Source: an uncultured bacterium (GTDB lineage Bacteria > Verrucomicrobiota > Kiritimatiellia > RFP12 > UBA1067). Taken from it: a stretch of 39,572 nucleotides of DNA. The stretch spans positions 1 through 39,572 of the forward strand of contig CAIZQW010000180.1 of the NCBI GenBank assembly GCA_903935195.1. The letters run 5' to 3'. Below, in pieces: positions 1 through 7,781 of this stretch. The first letter of the stretch is position 1. Each line of letters opens with the position of its first letter. The position numbers were made by a program, and so were the translations under genes. Below the pieces are notes generated by a model. That model was not told the DNA's origin, did not search any database, and saw nothing but the letters and a program-made list of their open reading frames with translations.

Positions 1-73
1 AAAGCGGAGTAATTGATTGTATTGGCGATACCGCCCCAGGCGGCCAGTGACGGCCAGGGGCAAAGGAGTGAAC

Positions 74-610
74 ATGGCAGGATTCCAATTCAATGCCAAC
101 GCAGTGGAGGGAGACGTCAAGGACTTCTCCCCTATCCCTAACGGGAAATATGAGGCTGTCGTCGTCAAGACGGAAATGACCCCGGCGAACGACAAGGGCA
201 CAGAACAGCTGAAGGTGGACTGGCAGATCACAGCCGGACCGCTGGCAAACCGTCACGTGACCAACTGGATCACGGTGAACTGCCCGACGAGCAAGGAGGC
301 GCAAGAGATCGGTATGCGCTTCCTCAAGAACGTCTGCGAGTCCGTAGGTCTCGCCGGATTCACGGACACGGATGAACTGCTCGGGCGCGGGCACATCATC
401 GACATCGGACAGCGCAAGGATAACCGCGACGCGACCAAGGTGTTCAACGAGGTCAAGCGGTGTTATCCATCTGGGGGCGTGGCGACTGGCGCAATGCCTG
501 CTCCCGTCTCGGCTCCGGCACCTGCGGCGACACGGGGTGTTCCTCACACGGCACCTGCGGCAGCGACAGCAACGGCAGGCGTGAAACCGCCGTGGCTCGG
601 GAAGAAGTAG
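74..610 (+). CDS. DUF669 family phage protein
   Basis: This 178-residue protein resembles the phage DUF669 family in its N-terminal half: a phrase like FSPIPNGKYEAVVVKTE, then a beta-rich body containing LKVDWQITAGPLANRHV and a later GRGHIIDIGQRKD stretch. The family usually sits among phage recombination and replication genes and is suspected to bind single-stranded DNA; that role is inferred here. The last 45 residues are a Pro/Ala-rich tail ending in PPWLGKK, similar in style to the acidic or basic tails of SSB-like proteins. The ATG at 74 is chosen because AAAGGAG lies just upstream; an earlier in-frame start at 17 has no ribosome binding site. It is followed after 50 bp by a Cas4/AddB-like nuclease, which supports a recombination context. 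Confidence 0.75.
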   Translation: MAGFQFNANAVEGDVKDFSPIPNGKYEAVVVKTEMTPANDKGTEQLKVDWQITAGPLANRHVTNWITVNCPTSKEAQEIGMRFLKNVCESVGLAGFTDTDELLGRGHIIDIGQRKDNRDATKVFNEVKRCYPSGGVATGAMPAPVSAPAPAATRGVPHTAPAAATATAGVKPPWLGKK

Positions 611-660
611 CAAAACAACCGGTTCGCCCCGTCCGTCCAAAACGGGGCAGGATTTTAACC

Positions 661-1629
661 ATGATTACAAGTGAACAAGTCTATAACTCCATCGAGAAGA
701 AAGCCGCCGAGCGCGGCGACTTCAACCGCTGGCTGGGAGCCTCGGGGATTGGACATCCGTGTTCGCATTACACGTCCCTGGCGTTCCATTGCGCTTTCGA
801 TAACAACTTCTCGGGGCGTACCTTCCTGATTTTTGAACTTGGCAACCTGTCAGAAGACCTGATTTGCAACGCCCTCGCCAAGGCTGGCATAGAAGTCATC
901 GAACGCCAGAAGCGGTTCGATATGCCGGAAGGCAAGGGACACGTCGGTGCAACCATCGACGGCGTGGCGGTCTACGCAAACAACTACTACCTGCTGGAGT
1001 TGAAGACCTCCAACGCGAAGCAGTGGAAAGAGCTGCATGAGAAGGGTATCAAGGCGGCCAAGCCTCAGCACTTCGCCCAGTGTCAGTTTGGCATGGAGCT
1101 GACGGGGCTTGCCAAGACGCTGTATGTCTCGATCAACAAGGACACCTGCGAGCTTCATATCGAGGAGTTCATGTACGAACAGCCGGTCGCGTTCAATCTG
1201 AAGATGCTGGCCCACCGCGTGATCGGGCGCGAGGAAGGGACGAAGATGTCCACACGGCCGGATTACTTTGAATGCAAGTGGTGCGCGGCGCATCGGATAT
1301 GCCACGGCCACCAGACGCCACGAGTCCACTGCCTGACCTGTGCCCACTCCAAGACTGCGGAAGGCGGCGTGTGGCAGTGCGGACGGTTCGATGATGTCGA
1401 GATCCCGAAGGATACCTTGCAAGTAGGATGCGAGCACCACGTCTATATGCCGTGGATGGTCAACATGCCGGTGCTCGGATACGGAGAATACTACGTCATG
1501 TATCAGGGCAAGAACGGCCGAGTCTGCAACTGCCCGACAGGCGAGTTCCCGATGATCGACGGCGAGGAAGCACCCAACATGATGACCAGCGCGCTGATGC
1601 TGGAGAAGTCGAAGGAGGGGGCTCTATGA
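661..1629 (+). CDS. Cas4/AddB-like PD-(D/E)XK nuclease with probable Fe-S cluster
   Basis: A 322-residue probable exonuclease. The PD-(D/E)XK core can be read as E59, D100 (in GATID) and E113-x-K115 (in LLELKTS), with a Gln-rich motif HFAQCQFGM after it. One upstream cysteine (C34, in GIGHPCSHY) and three downstream cysteines (C205, C208, C214) have the spacing pattern of the 4Fe-4S cluster in Cas4, AddB and Dna2. In phages such nucleases trim DNA ends for recombination; that role is inferred. A further C-terminal segment of about 100 residues carries C224, C227, C240 and C257, which could hold a second metal site and is not part of the usual nuclease. The ATG at 661 follows the previous stop by 50 bp. 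It overlaps the next gene by four bases (ATGA). Confidence 0.8.
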   Translation: MITSEQVYNSIEKKAAERGDFNRWLGASGIGHPCSHYTSLAFHCAFDNNFSGRTFLIFELGNLSEDLICNALAKAGIEVIERQKRFDMPEGKGHVGATIDGVAVYANNYYLLELKTSNAKQWKELHEKGIKAAKPQHFAQCQFGMELTGLAKTLYVSINKDTCELHIEEFMYEQPVAFNLKMLAHRVIGREEGTKMSTRPDYFECKWCAAHRICHGHQTPRVHCLTCAHSKTAEGGVWQCGRFDDVEIPKDTLQVGCEHHVYMPWMVNMPVLGYGEYYVMYQGKNGRVCNCPTGEFPMIDGEEAPNMMTSALMLEKSKEGAL

Positions 1630-1862
1630 TTATAACCATTGAAACAGACAAGGCCGAAATTGACCACTGGAAGACTGGCATGTGGATTCAATGCCACAAC
1701 GCCAAGATCGTCCAAGACCCTAGCGTTATCACGGGAACCTGCCAATGGAAACGCCGCTACATAAACTGGGCGATAAACCCTCACACTCAAATTGCATACG
1801 GACCAAAGCATAAATTTGAATTTTGTCCTCACTGCCAAAAGAAAATAGAGGTGGCGCTATGA
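1626..1862 (+). CDS. Small zinc-ribbon-like phage protein
   Basis: A 78-residue protein of unknown function. It has three clear cysteines in useful places: one in TGTCQW and a pair FCPHCQKK near the C-terminus, so a half zinc ribbon is plausible. It starts inside the stop of the nuclease gene (ATGA at 1626) and ends inside the start of the RusA gene (ATGA at 1859), so it is translated as part of one coupled unit. Its base composition towards the 3' end is more AT-rich than its neighbours, which suggests it was inserted as an accessory gene. No family could be recognised. Confidence 0.6.
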   Translation: MIITIETDKAEIDHWKTGMWIQCHNAKIVQDPSVITGTCQWKRRYINWAINPHTQIAYGPKHKFEFCPHCQKKIEVAL

Positions 1863-2341
1863 CCGCACCTGACCGCATCGCCTTCTTTGTCGAGTGTACC
1901 CCCCCGACCGTGACCGCCCAGCAGAAGGGTGTGGACTTCAAACGCCGCCGGTTCTTTACCAAGAAGATCGTCCGCGTCGCCGAGGACTTCTACGCGACAG
2001 CCTTCCGGCGCTACATCCCGACCGAGCCGATGGACGGGGCCTTGCGCCTCCAGGTGATCTACGTCTACCCCTGGCTGAAGTCAGACACCAAGCGCGACCG
2101 CGAGCAAGGGCTGATAGCCATGCACACCGCGCCGGACTGGGACAACATCTCCAAGGCCTTCTGCGACGCCATGAGCAAGATGGGCTTTTGGGTCAACGAC
2201 TCACGGATCGCAGACGGCCGCCTCCGCAAGTTCCGAGGCAACACGCCAGGGATCGCCGTGCACATCGAACGGATCACGCCCGAGACGCTGACCGAGGAGA
2301 TGCCAAAGGCCTTCTCAATCCTGATAAGGGGGACAATTTAA
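1859..2341 (+). CDS. RusA family Holliday junction resolvase
   Basis: A 160-residue RusA-like endonuclease, which resolves four-way DNA junctions made during recombination or replication. The family signature is clear: D93 and D95 in APDWDNISKA, K99, D103, then the VNDSRIADG stretch with D114, and a late K124. By comparison with E. coli RusA these match D70, D72, K76 and D91. The first position of the usual DD pair is Asn113 here, while the catalytic Asp is kept. The start overlaps the previous gene by four bases and the stop overlaps the next start by one (TAATG). Length is slightly above the typical 120 to 140 residues owing to the N-terminal region. Confidence 0.9.
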   Translation: MTAPDRIAFFVECTPPTVTAQQKGVDFKRRRFFTKKIVRVAEDFYATAFRRYIPTEPMDGALRLQVIYVYPWLKSDTKRDREQGLIAMHTAPDWDNISKAFCDAMSKMGFWVNDSRIADGRLRKFRGNTPGIAVHIERITPETLTEEMPKAFSILIRGTI

Positions 2342-2541
2342 TGGACACCTTCGTCTGCCTGATCTGCCGGAAGCGTCTCCCACTCGCCGAGAAGGACGAG
2401 CGCGAGAATATCTGCATGGTCTGCCAACAGGCGGACAGGCGAGAGCTGACGCAACTGGCAGACAGGCACGTGGAGGACGATGTGGACGGCTACAACGGGA
2501 GCTGGTCAAACGCTGTTAAAACAAACGAGAACAAGGAGTGA
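2341..2541 (+). CDS. Small Cys-rich protein, zinc-finger-like
   Basis: A 66-residue protein with two Cys-x2-Cys pairs (CLIC at residues 6 to 9 and CMVC further on) separated by a charged segment, the layout of a small zinc finger such as those of TraR/DksA-type or phage-encoded zinc proteins. The C-terminal half is acidic and probably disordered. It is coupled to the RusA gene through a TAATG overlap. The function is unknown; the zinc site is inferred from cysteine spacing only. Confidence 0.6.
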   Translation: MDTFVCLICRKRLPLAEKDERENICMVCQQADRRELTQLADRHVEDDVDGYNGSWSNAVKTNENKE

Positions 2542-2543
2542 AT

Positions 2544-2939
2544 ATGAGTATCGAACTGAAACTGAAGGCGGAAAACGCCACGGAAGAGCGGGTGCTGAAG
2601 TACCTGCAAGACAACGCCAGCCCGATGCTGGCCAACAAGATCAACGCCGGAACCAAGACGCTCTCCGGATGTCTTGACTATGCCAAGAGCGAGGCACGGA
2701 AGCTGGCGCAAGGGGCCGGATGCGTCTGCGTCGAAGACCAGACCGTGTTCGGATGGATCGTCCACTACTTCGAAGAGGATGATGTCAAGGAGTCCGCGCC
2801 TGCGAAGAAGGCCCCGAAGTTCCGCACACCGGCACCGCAGCCAGTCAAGAAGCCGGAGCCTAAGCCGGAGCCCAAGAAGGCAGCGAAGCCCGCCAAGGAC
2901 GACGCCCAACTTACGATGATCGAGGAACTGTTCAAGTAG
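2544..2939 (+). CDS. PcfK-like protein
   Basis: This 131-residue protein matches the PcfK-like family named after a gene of the enterococcal conjugative plasmid pCF10. Visible family features are the helix around NATEERVLKYLQDNAS, the phrase CLDYAKSEARKLAQG and the segment VFGWIVHYFEED. The last 45 residues are a Lys/Pro/Glu-rich linker ending in the short peptide TMIEELFK, a form often used for protein contacts. The biochemical role of PcfK is not known. The ATG at 2544 is preferred over a GTG at 2538, which lies in the ribosome binding site AAGGAG. The PcfJ-like gene follows after 9 bp, the same pairing as on plasmids. Confidence 0.75.
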   Translation: MSIELKLKAENATEERVLKYLQDNASPMLANKINAGTKTLSGCLDYAKSEARKLAQGAGCVCVEDQTVFGWIVHYFEEDDVKESAPAKKAPKFRTPAPQPVKKPEPKPEPKKAAKPAKDDAQLTMIEELFK

Positions 2940-2948
2940 GGGGTTGCT

Positions 2949-4265
2949 ATGGACAGAAGAAAACTCACACAGGAAGAGATGGACAGGATCGCCGATCACC
3001 ACGCTGGGATTGTCCAACCGTGGGACAGGACGGCGATGCGGACTCATTACTACAAGTTCCTCGTGCCAGACGGCGAAGACTTGGAGATTCGCACGGTAGC
3101 AGTCCGTTACACCAAAGGGCACTACGCGCTGCGCCGGATACTCGTCAAGGAGATCGCATGGGCAAGTGTCATGGCTGATCGCATGTATATCAGGGACGTG
3201 GCCTATGCTCCGATGGCCGGCTATTGCGTGGACTGGTCAAAAGAGGGTCAGATGCGCGTACCTCAATGGGTGGCTGACGGATGGTTCGGTGTTGGCTACG
3301 AGGCGAAGTCGCCTATGTGGAAGTTCAAGGATAAGCCCGTGATCAACCGCGAGGAGATTCAGCAGCACCCGAGGTTCAAGTATTGCCAGTGGTATCCCAA
3401 GTGTGGCGACCTGCTGGACTTCCTGAAGGTCTATTTGCTTTTTCCTCGTGTTGAGTTGCTGGTCAAGGCTGGACTGGAACATCTGGCCTGCCGGACAGGG
3501 TTCCTCTCCTCTCTCGAAAACGACAAGGGGCTGATGCGCTTTGTCTCTTCCAACATTGCAGACATCCGCGACATTCGGGCAGGGGTTGACGCAATACGGA
3601 AGGCTAAAAAAGACGGCACGACAGTGGCAGTCGCTCAGGAGTGGATCGACTCGCGCCGGCAGTTCCACGGATGCAAGCTACCCTCCGAGATCGACGCGGC
3701 CAAGGCGCTGGCCTATATCCGCGGTCAAAAGAGCTATACCTGCCGGACTGACTATGCAAGGTACGCGATAACCTGCAAAGAGATCGGGCTTGACCTGTTG
3801 GACACAAAGGTTGCATTCCCACGCAACTTCAAGCTACGGCTTGGCGAGGTGCAGGCGGTCAAGGCTGAAGCGGAACGGCGCAAGGATGCGGCAAAGCGCA
3901 AAGTTATGAACAAGGCTATCGCCAGCGTGGCGGTTGACATGGCCCGTCTGGAAAACGTCAAGGGGCCGTTCGCCGTGGTACTGCCAAATAAGGAAGCCGA
4001 CCTAAAGGCCGAGGGCAAGAGGCTCCATCACTGCATCGGCAATGGCCGCTATGCGGAAAAGATCGCCAGCAAGGAACTTGTCGTGGCTTTTATCCGCAGG
4101 AAGCGCAGCCGTTCGGCTTCGTTCGTTACGGTAAGTTTCAATCTGAAGGACAGAAAGGTTGAACAGTGCTACGGGCAGAATAACTCAAGGCCGGAAAAGA
4201 GCGTCATGGACTTCATCAACGGGCCATTCCAGAGAGCGGCTAAGAGACTGAAGGTGGCCCAATGA
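2949..4265 (+). CDS. PcfJ-like protein
   Basis: A 438-residue protein of the PcfJ-like family. The diagnostic part is the C-terminus from about residue 340: FAVVLPNKEADLKAEGKRL, then HHCIGNGRY (residues 360 to 368) and a beta-rich end containing VVAFIRRKR and VEQCYGQNN. The N-terminal 300 residues are mixed helix and carry many basic residues, as expected for a nucleic-acid-associated protein. PcfJ function is unknown. Its placement directly after the PcfK-like gene and before a helicase suggests a shared job in DNA processing. It overlaps the next small gene by four bases (ATGA). Confidence 0.8.
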   Translation: MDRRKLTQEEMDRIADHHAGIVQPWDRTAMRTHYYKFLVPDGEDLEIRTVAVRYTKGHYALRRILVKEIAWASVMADRMYIRDVAYAPMAGYCVDWSKEGQMRVPQWVADGWFGVGYEAKSPMWKFKDKPVINREEIQQHPRFKYCQWYPKCGDLLDFLKVYLLFPRVELLVKAGLEHLACRTGFLSSLENDKGLMRFVSSNIADIRDIRAGVDAIRKAKKDGTTVAVAQEWIDSRRQFHGCKLPSEIDAAKALAYIRGQKSYTCRTDYARYAITCKEIGLDLLDTKVAFPRNFKLRLGEVQAVKAEAERRKDAAKRKVMNKAIASVAVDMARLENVKGPFAVVLPNKEADLKAEGKRLHHCIGNGRYAEKIASKELVVAFIRRKRSRSASFVTVSFNLKDRKVEQCYGQNNSRPEKSVMDFINGPFQRAAKRLKVAQ

Positions 4266-4420
4266 ACAACTGCCTGTTCATCTGCGACACCCACAAGGGC
4301 AAGCGATGCGACCTGACCAATTCACCCTGCAACCACGCCCGCCCCTGCGAGCTGGCATGGGAAGCTGAAGACGAACGAGAAGACGAACAAGTTAAACAAG
4401 AAATGGAGACCGACGAATGA
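4262..4420 (+). CDS. 52-residue Cys-rich protein
   Basis: A very short gene coupled on both sides: its ATG overlaps the stop of the PcfJ-like gene and its stop overlaps the next ATG (ATGA at 4417). The product has five cysteines in its first 30 residues (NNCLFICD, KRCDL, SPCNH, RPCEL) and a strongly acidic C-terminus. The spacing suggests metal binding. No family was recognised. It is supported mainly by the perfect overlaps and by the similar Cys-rich gene that follows. Confidence 0.55.
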   Translation: MNNCLFICDTHKGKRCDLTNSPCNHARPCELAWEAEDEREDEQVKQEMETDE

Positions 4421-4626
4421 GTACCCCCTACACCCTGAAACGTAATGCCTACATCAAAGAGAACGCGAGTTGCAAGGATTGCGACATCAAATCATGCGCC
4501 AGCCGTGCCCACCTCTGCCCATACTTCCTGCCTAAAGAGGGTTTTGTTCTGAAGATGTTGAAGGATTTGGGTTTAAAAGTATTGAAAACACGTTCTCGTT
4601 TTGGGTTTAGAAAGGATTCAAAATGA
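4417..4626 (+). CDS. 69-residue Cys-rich protein
   Basis: A short protein with a cysteine cluster in its N-terminal half (ASCKDCDIKSCASRAHLC), which could bind zinc, and a basic C-terminal half containing LKVLKTRSRFGFRKDSK. It could bind nucleic acid, but nothing more can be said from sequence. It overlaps the preceding gene and the following helicase gene by four bases each, so it sits in the same coupled operon. The 3' part is AT-rich compared with the helicase gene. Confidence 0.55.
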   Translation: MSTPYTLKRNAYIKENASCKDCDIKSCASRAHLCPYFLPKEGFVLKMLKDLGLKVLKTRSRFGFRKDSK

Positions 4627-6215
4627 TCGACGCACGGCCATACCAACTGGATGCCGTCGCCTCCGTGTGGCGGTTCATGGAGCGAGGCTACGGCAACCCC
4701 GTCGTTGTCGCCCCGACCGGAGCCGGTAAGTCCATCATCATCGGGCTGATCGTCGCCGATGCCATCCGCATGTGGGCACCGACCCGCTGCCTCGTCATGG
4801 CAGACGCCAAGGAGCTGATCGAGCAGAATGCCGAGGCCTACGCCTCCGTCTCCCCGATGGCCCCCTATGGCATCTATTCGGCGTCTGTCGGGCCGCGCGA
4901 GTTCGTCCATGCGGTGACCTTCGCCCAGATCCAAAGCTGCTACGACAAGGCCGGGCTCTTCGGGTATCAGGACTTCATCATCGTGGACGAATGCCACATG
5001 ATCAACCCGAAGCAAATGGGCATGTACCGGACATTTATCGAGGGGCTGAAGGAAGTCAACCCCGACCTGAAGATTGTAGGCCTGACCGCCACGCCGTACC
5101 GCCTCGGCCACGGCTACGTGTTCAAGGGTGACGAGTCCCTCTTCACCGGCGTGGCCTACGACATCGGGATCGAGACGCTGATCGCCGAGGGGTTCCTGGT
5201 CATGCCGATCGCAAGGGCCGGAACAGTCCACGCCGACACCGACAAGATCGAGCACGGCTCCAACGGCGAGTTTAAAGAGGCATCAGCGCAGGCGGAGTTC
5301 TCCAGGATCACCGATGCGGCCGTGTCCGACATGATCGCCAGACTGCCCGACCGCAAGAGCGTCCTGATCTTCGCCTGCTCGCTGGATCACGCGGCGGAGA
5401 TCGCCGAGTGTCTCTACTCGCACGAGGAGACGGCCATTGACGTAGTGACCGGCACGACCTCCAAGGGCGAGCGCGAGGCGATTGTTGAGCGGGTGCGGTC
5501 GGGCGTCACGCGGTGGCTGGTCAACTGCGCGGTATTTACCAAGGGGTTCAACGCCAAGAACATCGACGCCGTGGTCCTGCTCCGGGCGACCGAGAGCGCG
5601 GCCCTCTTTGTCCAGATGGTCGGGCGCGGGCTCCGTCCGTTCCCCGGCAAGAAGGATTGTATCGTCCTAGACTATGGCGAGAATGTGACGCGCCACGGCC
5701 CGATCAACGCCATCAAGCCGAGGCCTAAGCGCGAAGGCGGTTCAAACGCTCCGCGCGAAGTCATGGCCAAGGAGTGCGTAAACTGCCAGGCGATGATCGC
5801 CGTCGGATGCAAGACCTGCCCGCACTGCGATGCGGCCCAGCCCGTCAGCGAGGCAATCCCGAATCACAGCGACCGCCCAAGCGACGCCCCGCTGATTGGC
5901 AACGCCGAGCAGTGCATCTGGAAGGATGTCATTGACGTGCGCTATGACCCGCACGGGATGCACACGGTCGCAAGCAAGCGGTCAATGAAGGTCAGCTACA
6001 GGGTCGGAACGGCCGAGTGGGTCAGCGAGTGGATATGCCCAGAGCACAACGGCTACGCCAGGGAGAAGGCGGCCAAGTGGATGGAGAAGCGCGGGTATAA
6101 CCTCATGGAGGTGGACGCGGCTCTCTTGGTCGAATGGCCGAAGCCGACGCGGATCAAGATCAAGTACGGCGGAAAGTGGCCGGAGATCATCGACCACGAA
6201 GTAAGCATTTTTTAA
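4623..6215 (+). CDS. RadD-like SF2 DNA helicase with zinc ribbon
   Basis: A 530-residue superfamily 2 helicase. Visible motifs are an N-terminal RPYQLDAV Q-like motif, Walker A APTGAGKS (30 to 37), DECH box (122 to 125), TAT motif (155 to 157) and motif VI QMVGRGLRPF (331 to 340). A cysteine group follows (C385, C388, C396, C399, C402), giving a zinc ribbon like that of RadD/YejH, so ATP-driven branch remodelling or repair is the likely role. A C-terminal domain of about 130 residues has the WxxP/IKIKYGGKWPEI phrase often seen in phage helicases and may bind DNA. It is coupled to the upstream small gene by a four-base overlap. Confidence 0.88.
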   Translation: MIDARPYQLDAVASVWRFMERGYGNPVVVAPTGAGKSIIIGLIVADAIRMWAPTRCLVMADAKELIEQNAEAYASVSPMAPYGIYSASVGPREFVHAVTFAQIQSCYDKAGLFGYQDFIIVDECHMINPKQMGMYRTFIEGLKEVNPDLKIVGLTATPYRLGHGYVFKGDESLFTGVAYDIGIETLIAEGFLVMPIARAGTVHADTDKIEHGSNGEFKEASAQAEFSRITDAAVSDMIARLPDRKSVLIFACSLDHAAEIAECLYSHEETAIDVVTGTTSKGEREAIVERVRSGVTRWLVNCAVFTKGFNAKNIDAVVLLRATESAALFVQMVGRGLRPFPGKKDCIVLDYGENVTRHGPINAIKPRPKREGGSNAPREVMAKECVNCQAMIAVGCKTCPHCDAAQPVSEAIPNHSDRPSDAPLIGNAEQCIWKDVIDVRYDPHGMHTVASKRSMKVSYRVGTAEWVSEWICPEHNGYAREKAAKWMEKRGYNLMEVDAALLVEWPKPTRIKIKYGGKWPEIIDHEVSIF

Positions 6216-6237
6216 CAGAGACAAGGAGTGAACAAAA

Positions 6238-6552
6238 ATGAAGGTTAAATTCAGAGAGTATTCAAAGAAGGAGTACGCAGACAGAGGCATGGACCCGTGT
6301 GGTAAATGCGTAAAGAGAAACGAAGAGACAAACATAGTCAACTGTTGCAAGGCAAACAAGTGCCAAAGCGGCTACTATGTCCGCGACCGCCAGAGTAAGT
6401 CCTCCGACCGCCGCCTGCTGGAGGCGTTGCTGAAGTGCCTCGACCTGTCAGAGGACGGTGTTTTCAGTGGCAAGCTAGTCAACATAAGCGCCGGCAACCA
6501 GTTGAAGCTATTGGCCATCAAGAAGGCCATTCAGAAAGGATCGAGTAAATGA
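6238..6552 (+). CDS. Hypothetical Cys-containing phage protein
   Basis: A 104-residue protein of unknown function. The N-terminal half holds a Cys cluster (PCGKCVKRN, then NCCKANKCQ) that may bind zinc; the C-terminal half is helical with SDRRLLEALLKCLDL. A good ribosome binding site (AAGGAG at 6223 to 6228) lies about 9 bp upstream. This begins a run of four small genes, coupled by overlaps, whose base composition is visibly more AT-rich than the flanking helicase and lysozyme-like genes. Confidence 0.6.
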   Translation: MKVKFREYSKKEYADRGMDPCGKCVKRNEETNIVNCCKANKCQSGYYVRDRQSKSSDRRLLEALLKCLDLSEDGVFSGKLVNISAGNQLKLLAIKKAIQKGSSK

Positions 6553-6887
6553 TTCGAATTATCATCGAAGCTGTCGGAGAAGACTTTGAAACAGCCGACA
6601 AAATACTCAAGAAAACACTTGAACGTGGAACTGACTCTATAGGCGACGTGACTGGCAGTTCTATGGTCGATGTTGTTGAGTGCAATGACTTTGGATTAGT
6701 CACGAAGAAACTGATTTACAGCAAGCTAGTGAAGGATGTCGCAGAGCGAAACACGTTCACAGGTGCTCACGACGCACTGGCCAAAGAAGCCAACACGCTG
6801 GCCTTCTTGGTGGTTGCTAGGCTTGGAGTGTTCAAGGCTCTTGACTTCATCGCCGGACTATTCAGCAAGAAAGCAGGTGTCAAATGA
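6549..6887 (+). CDS. Hypothetical phage protein
   Basis: A 112-residue protein that I do not recognise. It begins with a beta strand (MIRIIIEAVGED) followed by a helix rich in Lys and Glu, and ends with a hydrophobic helix around TLAFLVVARLGVFKALDFIAGLF that could be amphipathic or weakly membrane-associated. It overlaps its neighbours by four bases on each side. Composition is AT-rich compared with most of the phage. Confidence 0.55.
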   Translation: MIRIIIEAVGEDFETADKILKKTLERGTDSIGDVTGSSMVDVVECNDFGLVTKKLIYSKLVKDVAERNTFTGAHDALAKEANTLAFLVVARLGVFKALDFIAGLFSKKAGVK

Positions 6888-7114
6888 GTCGAAGCCTAAA
6901 GACGTATAGCTGTACCTATTGCCAGCACGCTGGCAAGGTGTTTCGGATTCTAGGAGGGCAAGCGCACTGCCACTGTGGCCATCCCGATCCGGCCGTCCAC
7001 ATAACAGGTGAAGAGATAAGCGACAATCCTTCTGGATGGGCTACGCTTAGAGGCGTTTTTGATACGTGCAAAGAGTTCAAACCAAAGGAAGAGAAAGCAG
7101 GTGCAAAATGCTAG
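6884..7114 (+). CDS. Small zinc-binding phage protein
   Basis: A 76-residue protein with a cysteine and histidine pattern CTYCQHAG, then AHCHCGHPD, consistent with a treble-clef or zinc-ribbon fold. The C-terminus adds DTCKEF and a final Cys. Many phages encode small zinc proteins of this size, and no specific function can be assigned. It starts in a four-base overlap with the preceding gene, and its end overlaps the next start by seven bases. Confidence 0.55.
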   Translation: MSRSLKTYSCTYCQHAGKVFRILGGQAHCHCGHPDPAVHITGEEISDNPSGWATLRGVFDTCKEFKPKEEKAGAKC

Positions 7115-7320
7115 TTAAAATGCCAGAAGGAAGCCATATCAACAGCGAGAAAGTTGTTGCCATATACACTGACGAAGACGAAGTTTCAGTTGACTGCGGA
7201 GGCGATGATGTTTATGGCTTCACGCCCGAGGATTGCAGAAAAAAAGGCTACACACAAATGACTCTTCAACAGTTGGCCGATCACATAGCCGACCTACTCA
7301 ACAGAAAGGAAGCAGAATGA
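7108..7320 (+). CDS. Small hypothetical phage protein
   Basis: A 70-residue acidic protein. The first half looks like a small beta sheet (HINSEKVVAIYTDEDEVSV), similar in feel to single-domain regulators of unknown type, followed by QLADHIADLLNRKEAE helix. The start at 7108 is chosen because it gives a short overlap with the previous stop; an upstream in-frame ATG at 7066 would overlap by 49 bases and lacks a clear binding site. It overlaps the lysozyme-like gene by four bases. Confidence 0.5.
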   Translation: MLVKMPEGSHINSEKVVAIYTDEDEVSVDCGGDDVYGFTPEDCRKKGYTQMTLQQLADHIADLLNRKEAE

Positions 7321-7781
7321 ACAAACCACTTTTAATCATGACCGTGACCATCTGCGCCTGCACCGGTAAGGTGCAGTCCGCCCAGAGCGTCCCCGCCTCA
7401 ATCGTCTGGGCCATCGCCGATGTCGAAGGCGGCAAGATCGGCGGGGTCGTCAAGGAGAAGAACGGCCAACTGTCCTATGGCAAGTGGTGCATCGGCAAGG
7501 CGTTCCTGACAGACGTGAACAAGTACGCCGAAAAGACATGGGGCGCATCCTACAACCTGACAGTCACCGACATGCAGAATACCGAGAAGTACGGCTTCCT
7601 CATCTGCCGCGAGGGCCTGCTGATGATCATGAACAAGCGCAAGTGCTCCCTGCGCAGCGCGATCGCCATTTACAACGGCGGGCGCAACGGCAACCGCAAG
7701 AAGGTCTGTCTGGAATATGCCGACCGCGTGATCCGGCTGGCGAAGGCTAAAGAGGCGAAGAAAAACAAGGAGTCCAAATGA
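7317..7781 (+). CDS. Lysozyme/lytic transglycosylase-like protein with signal peptide
   Basis: A 154-residue protein with a hydrophobic N-terminus (about residues 1 to 22, ending near QSAQS) that looks like a Sec signal. The mature part fits the goose-lysozyme/SLT fold: a first-helix glutamate E37 in AIADVEGGK as candidate catalytic acid, a GKWCIGK turn, and AIAIYNGG at 116 to 123, the usual A-x-YNGG motif near the substrate cleft. It could be a secreted endolysin cleaving peptidoglycan, or an enzyme used elsewhere in the cycle. Its position inside the early gene block, far from the late membrane genes, is unusual. The C-terminus is a Lys-rich tail. Confidence 0.65.
   Translation: MNKPLLIMTVTICACTGKVQSAQSVPASIVWAIADVEGGKIGGVVKEKNGQLSYGKWCIGKAFLTDVNKYAEKTWGASYNLTVTDMQNTEKYGFLICREGLLMIMNKRKCSLRSAIAIYNGGRNGNRKKVCLEYADRVIRLAKAKEAKKNKESK

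Noticed and set aside
1-12. End of a preceding gene (codons for Lys-Ala-Glu then TAA).
   Set aside because: Only three codons are visible, so the frame cannot be confirmed.
4449-5255. Minus-strand reading frame of 268 codons over the helicase start.
   Set aside because: Overlaps a gene with clear helicase motifs; product is Asp/Gly/His-rich without signature.
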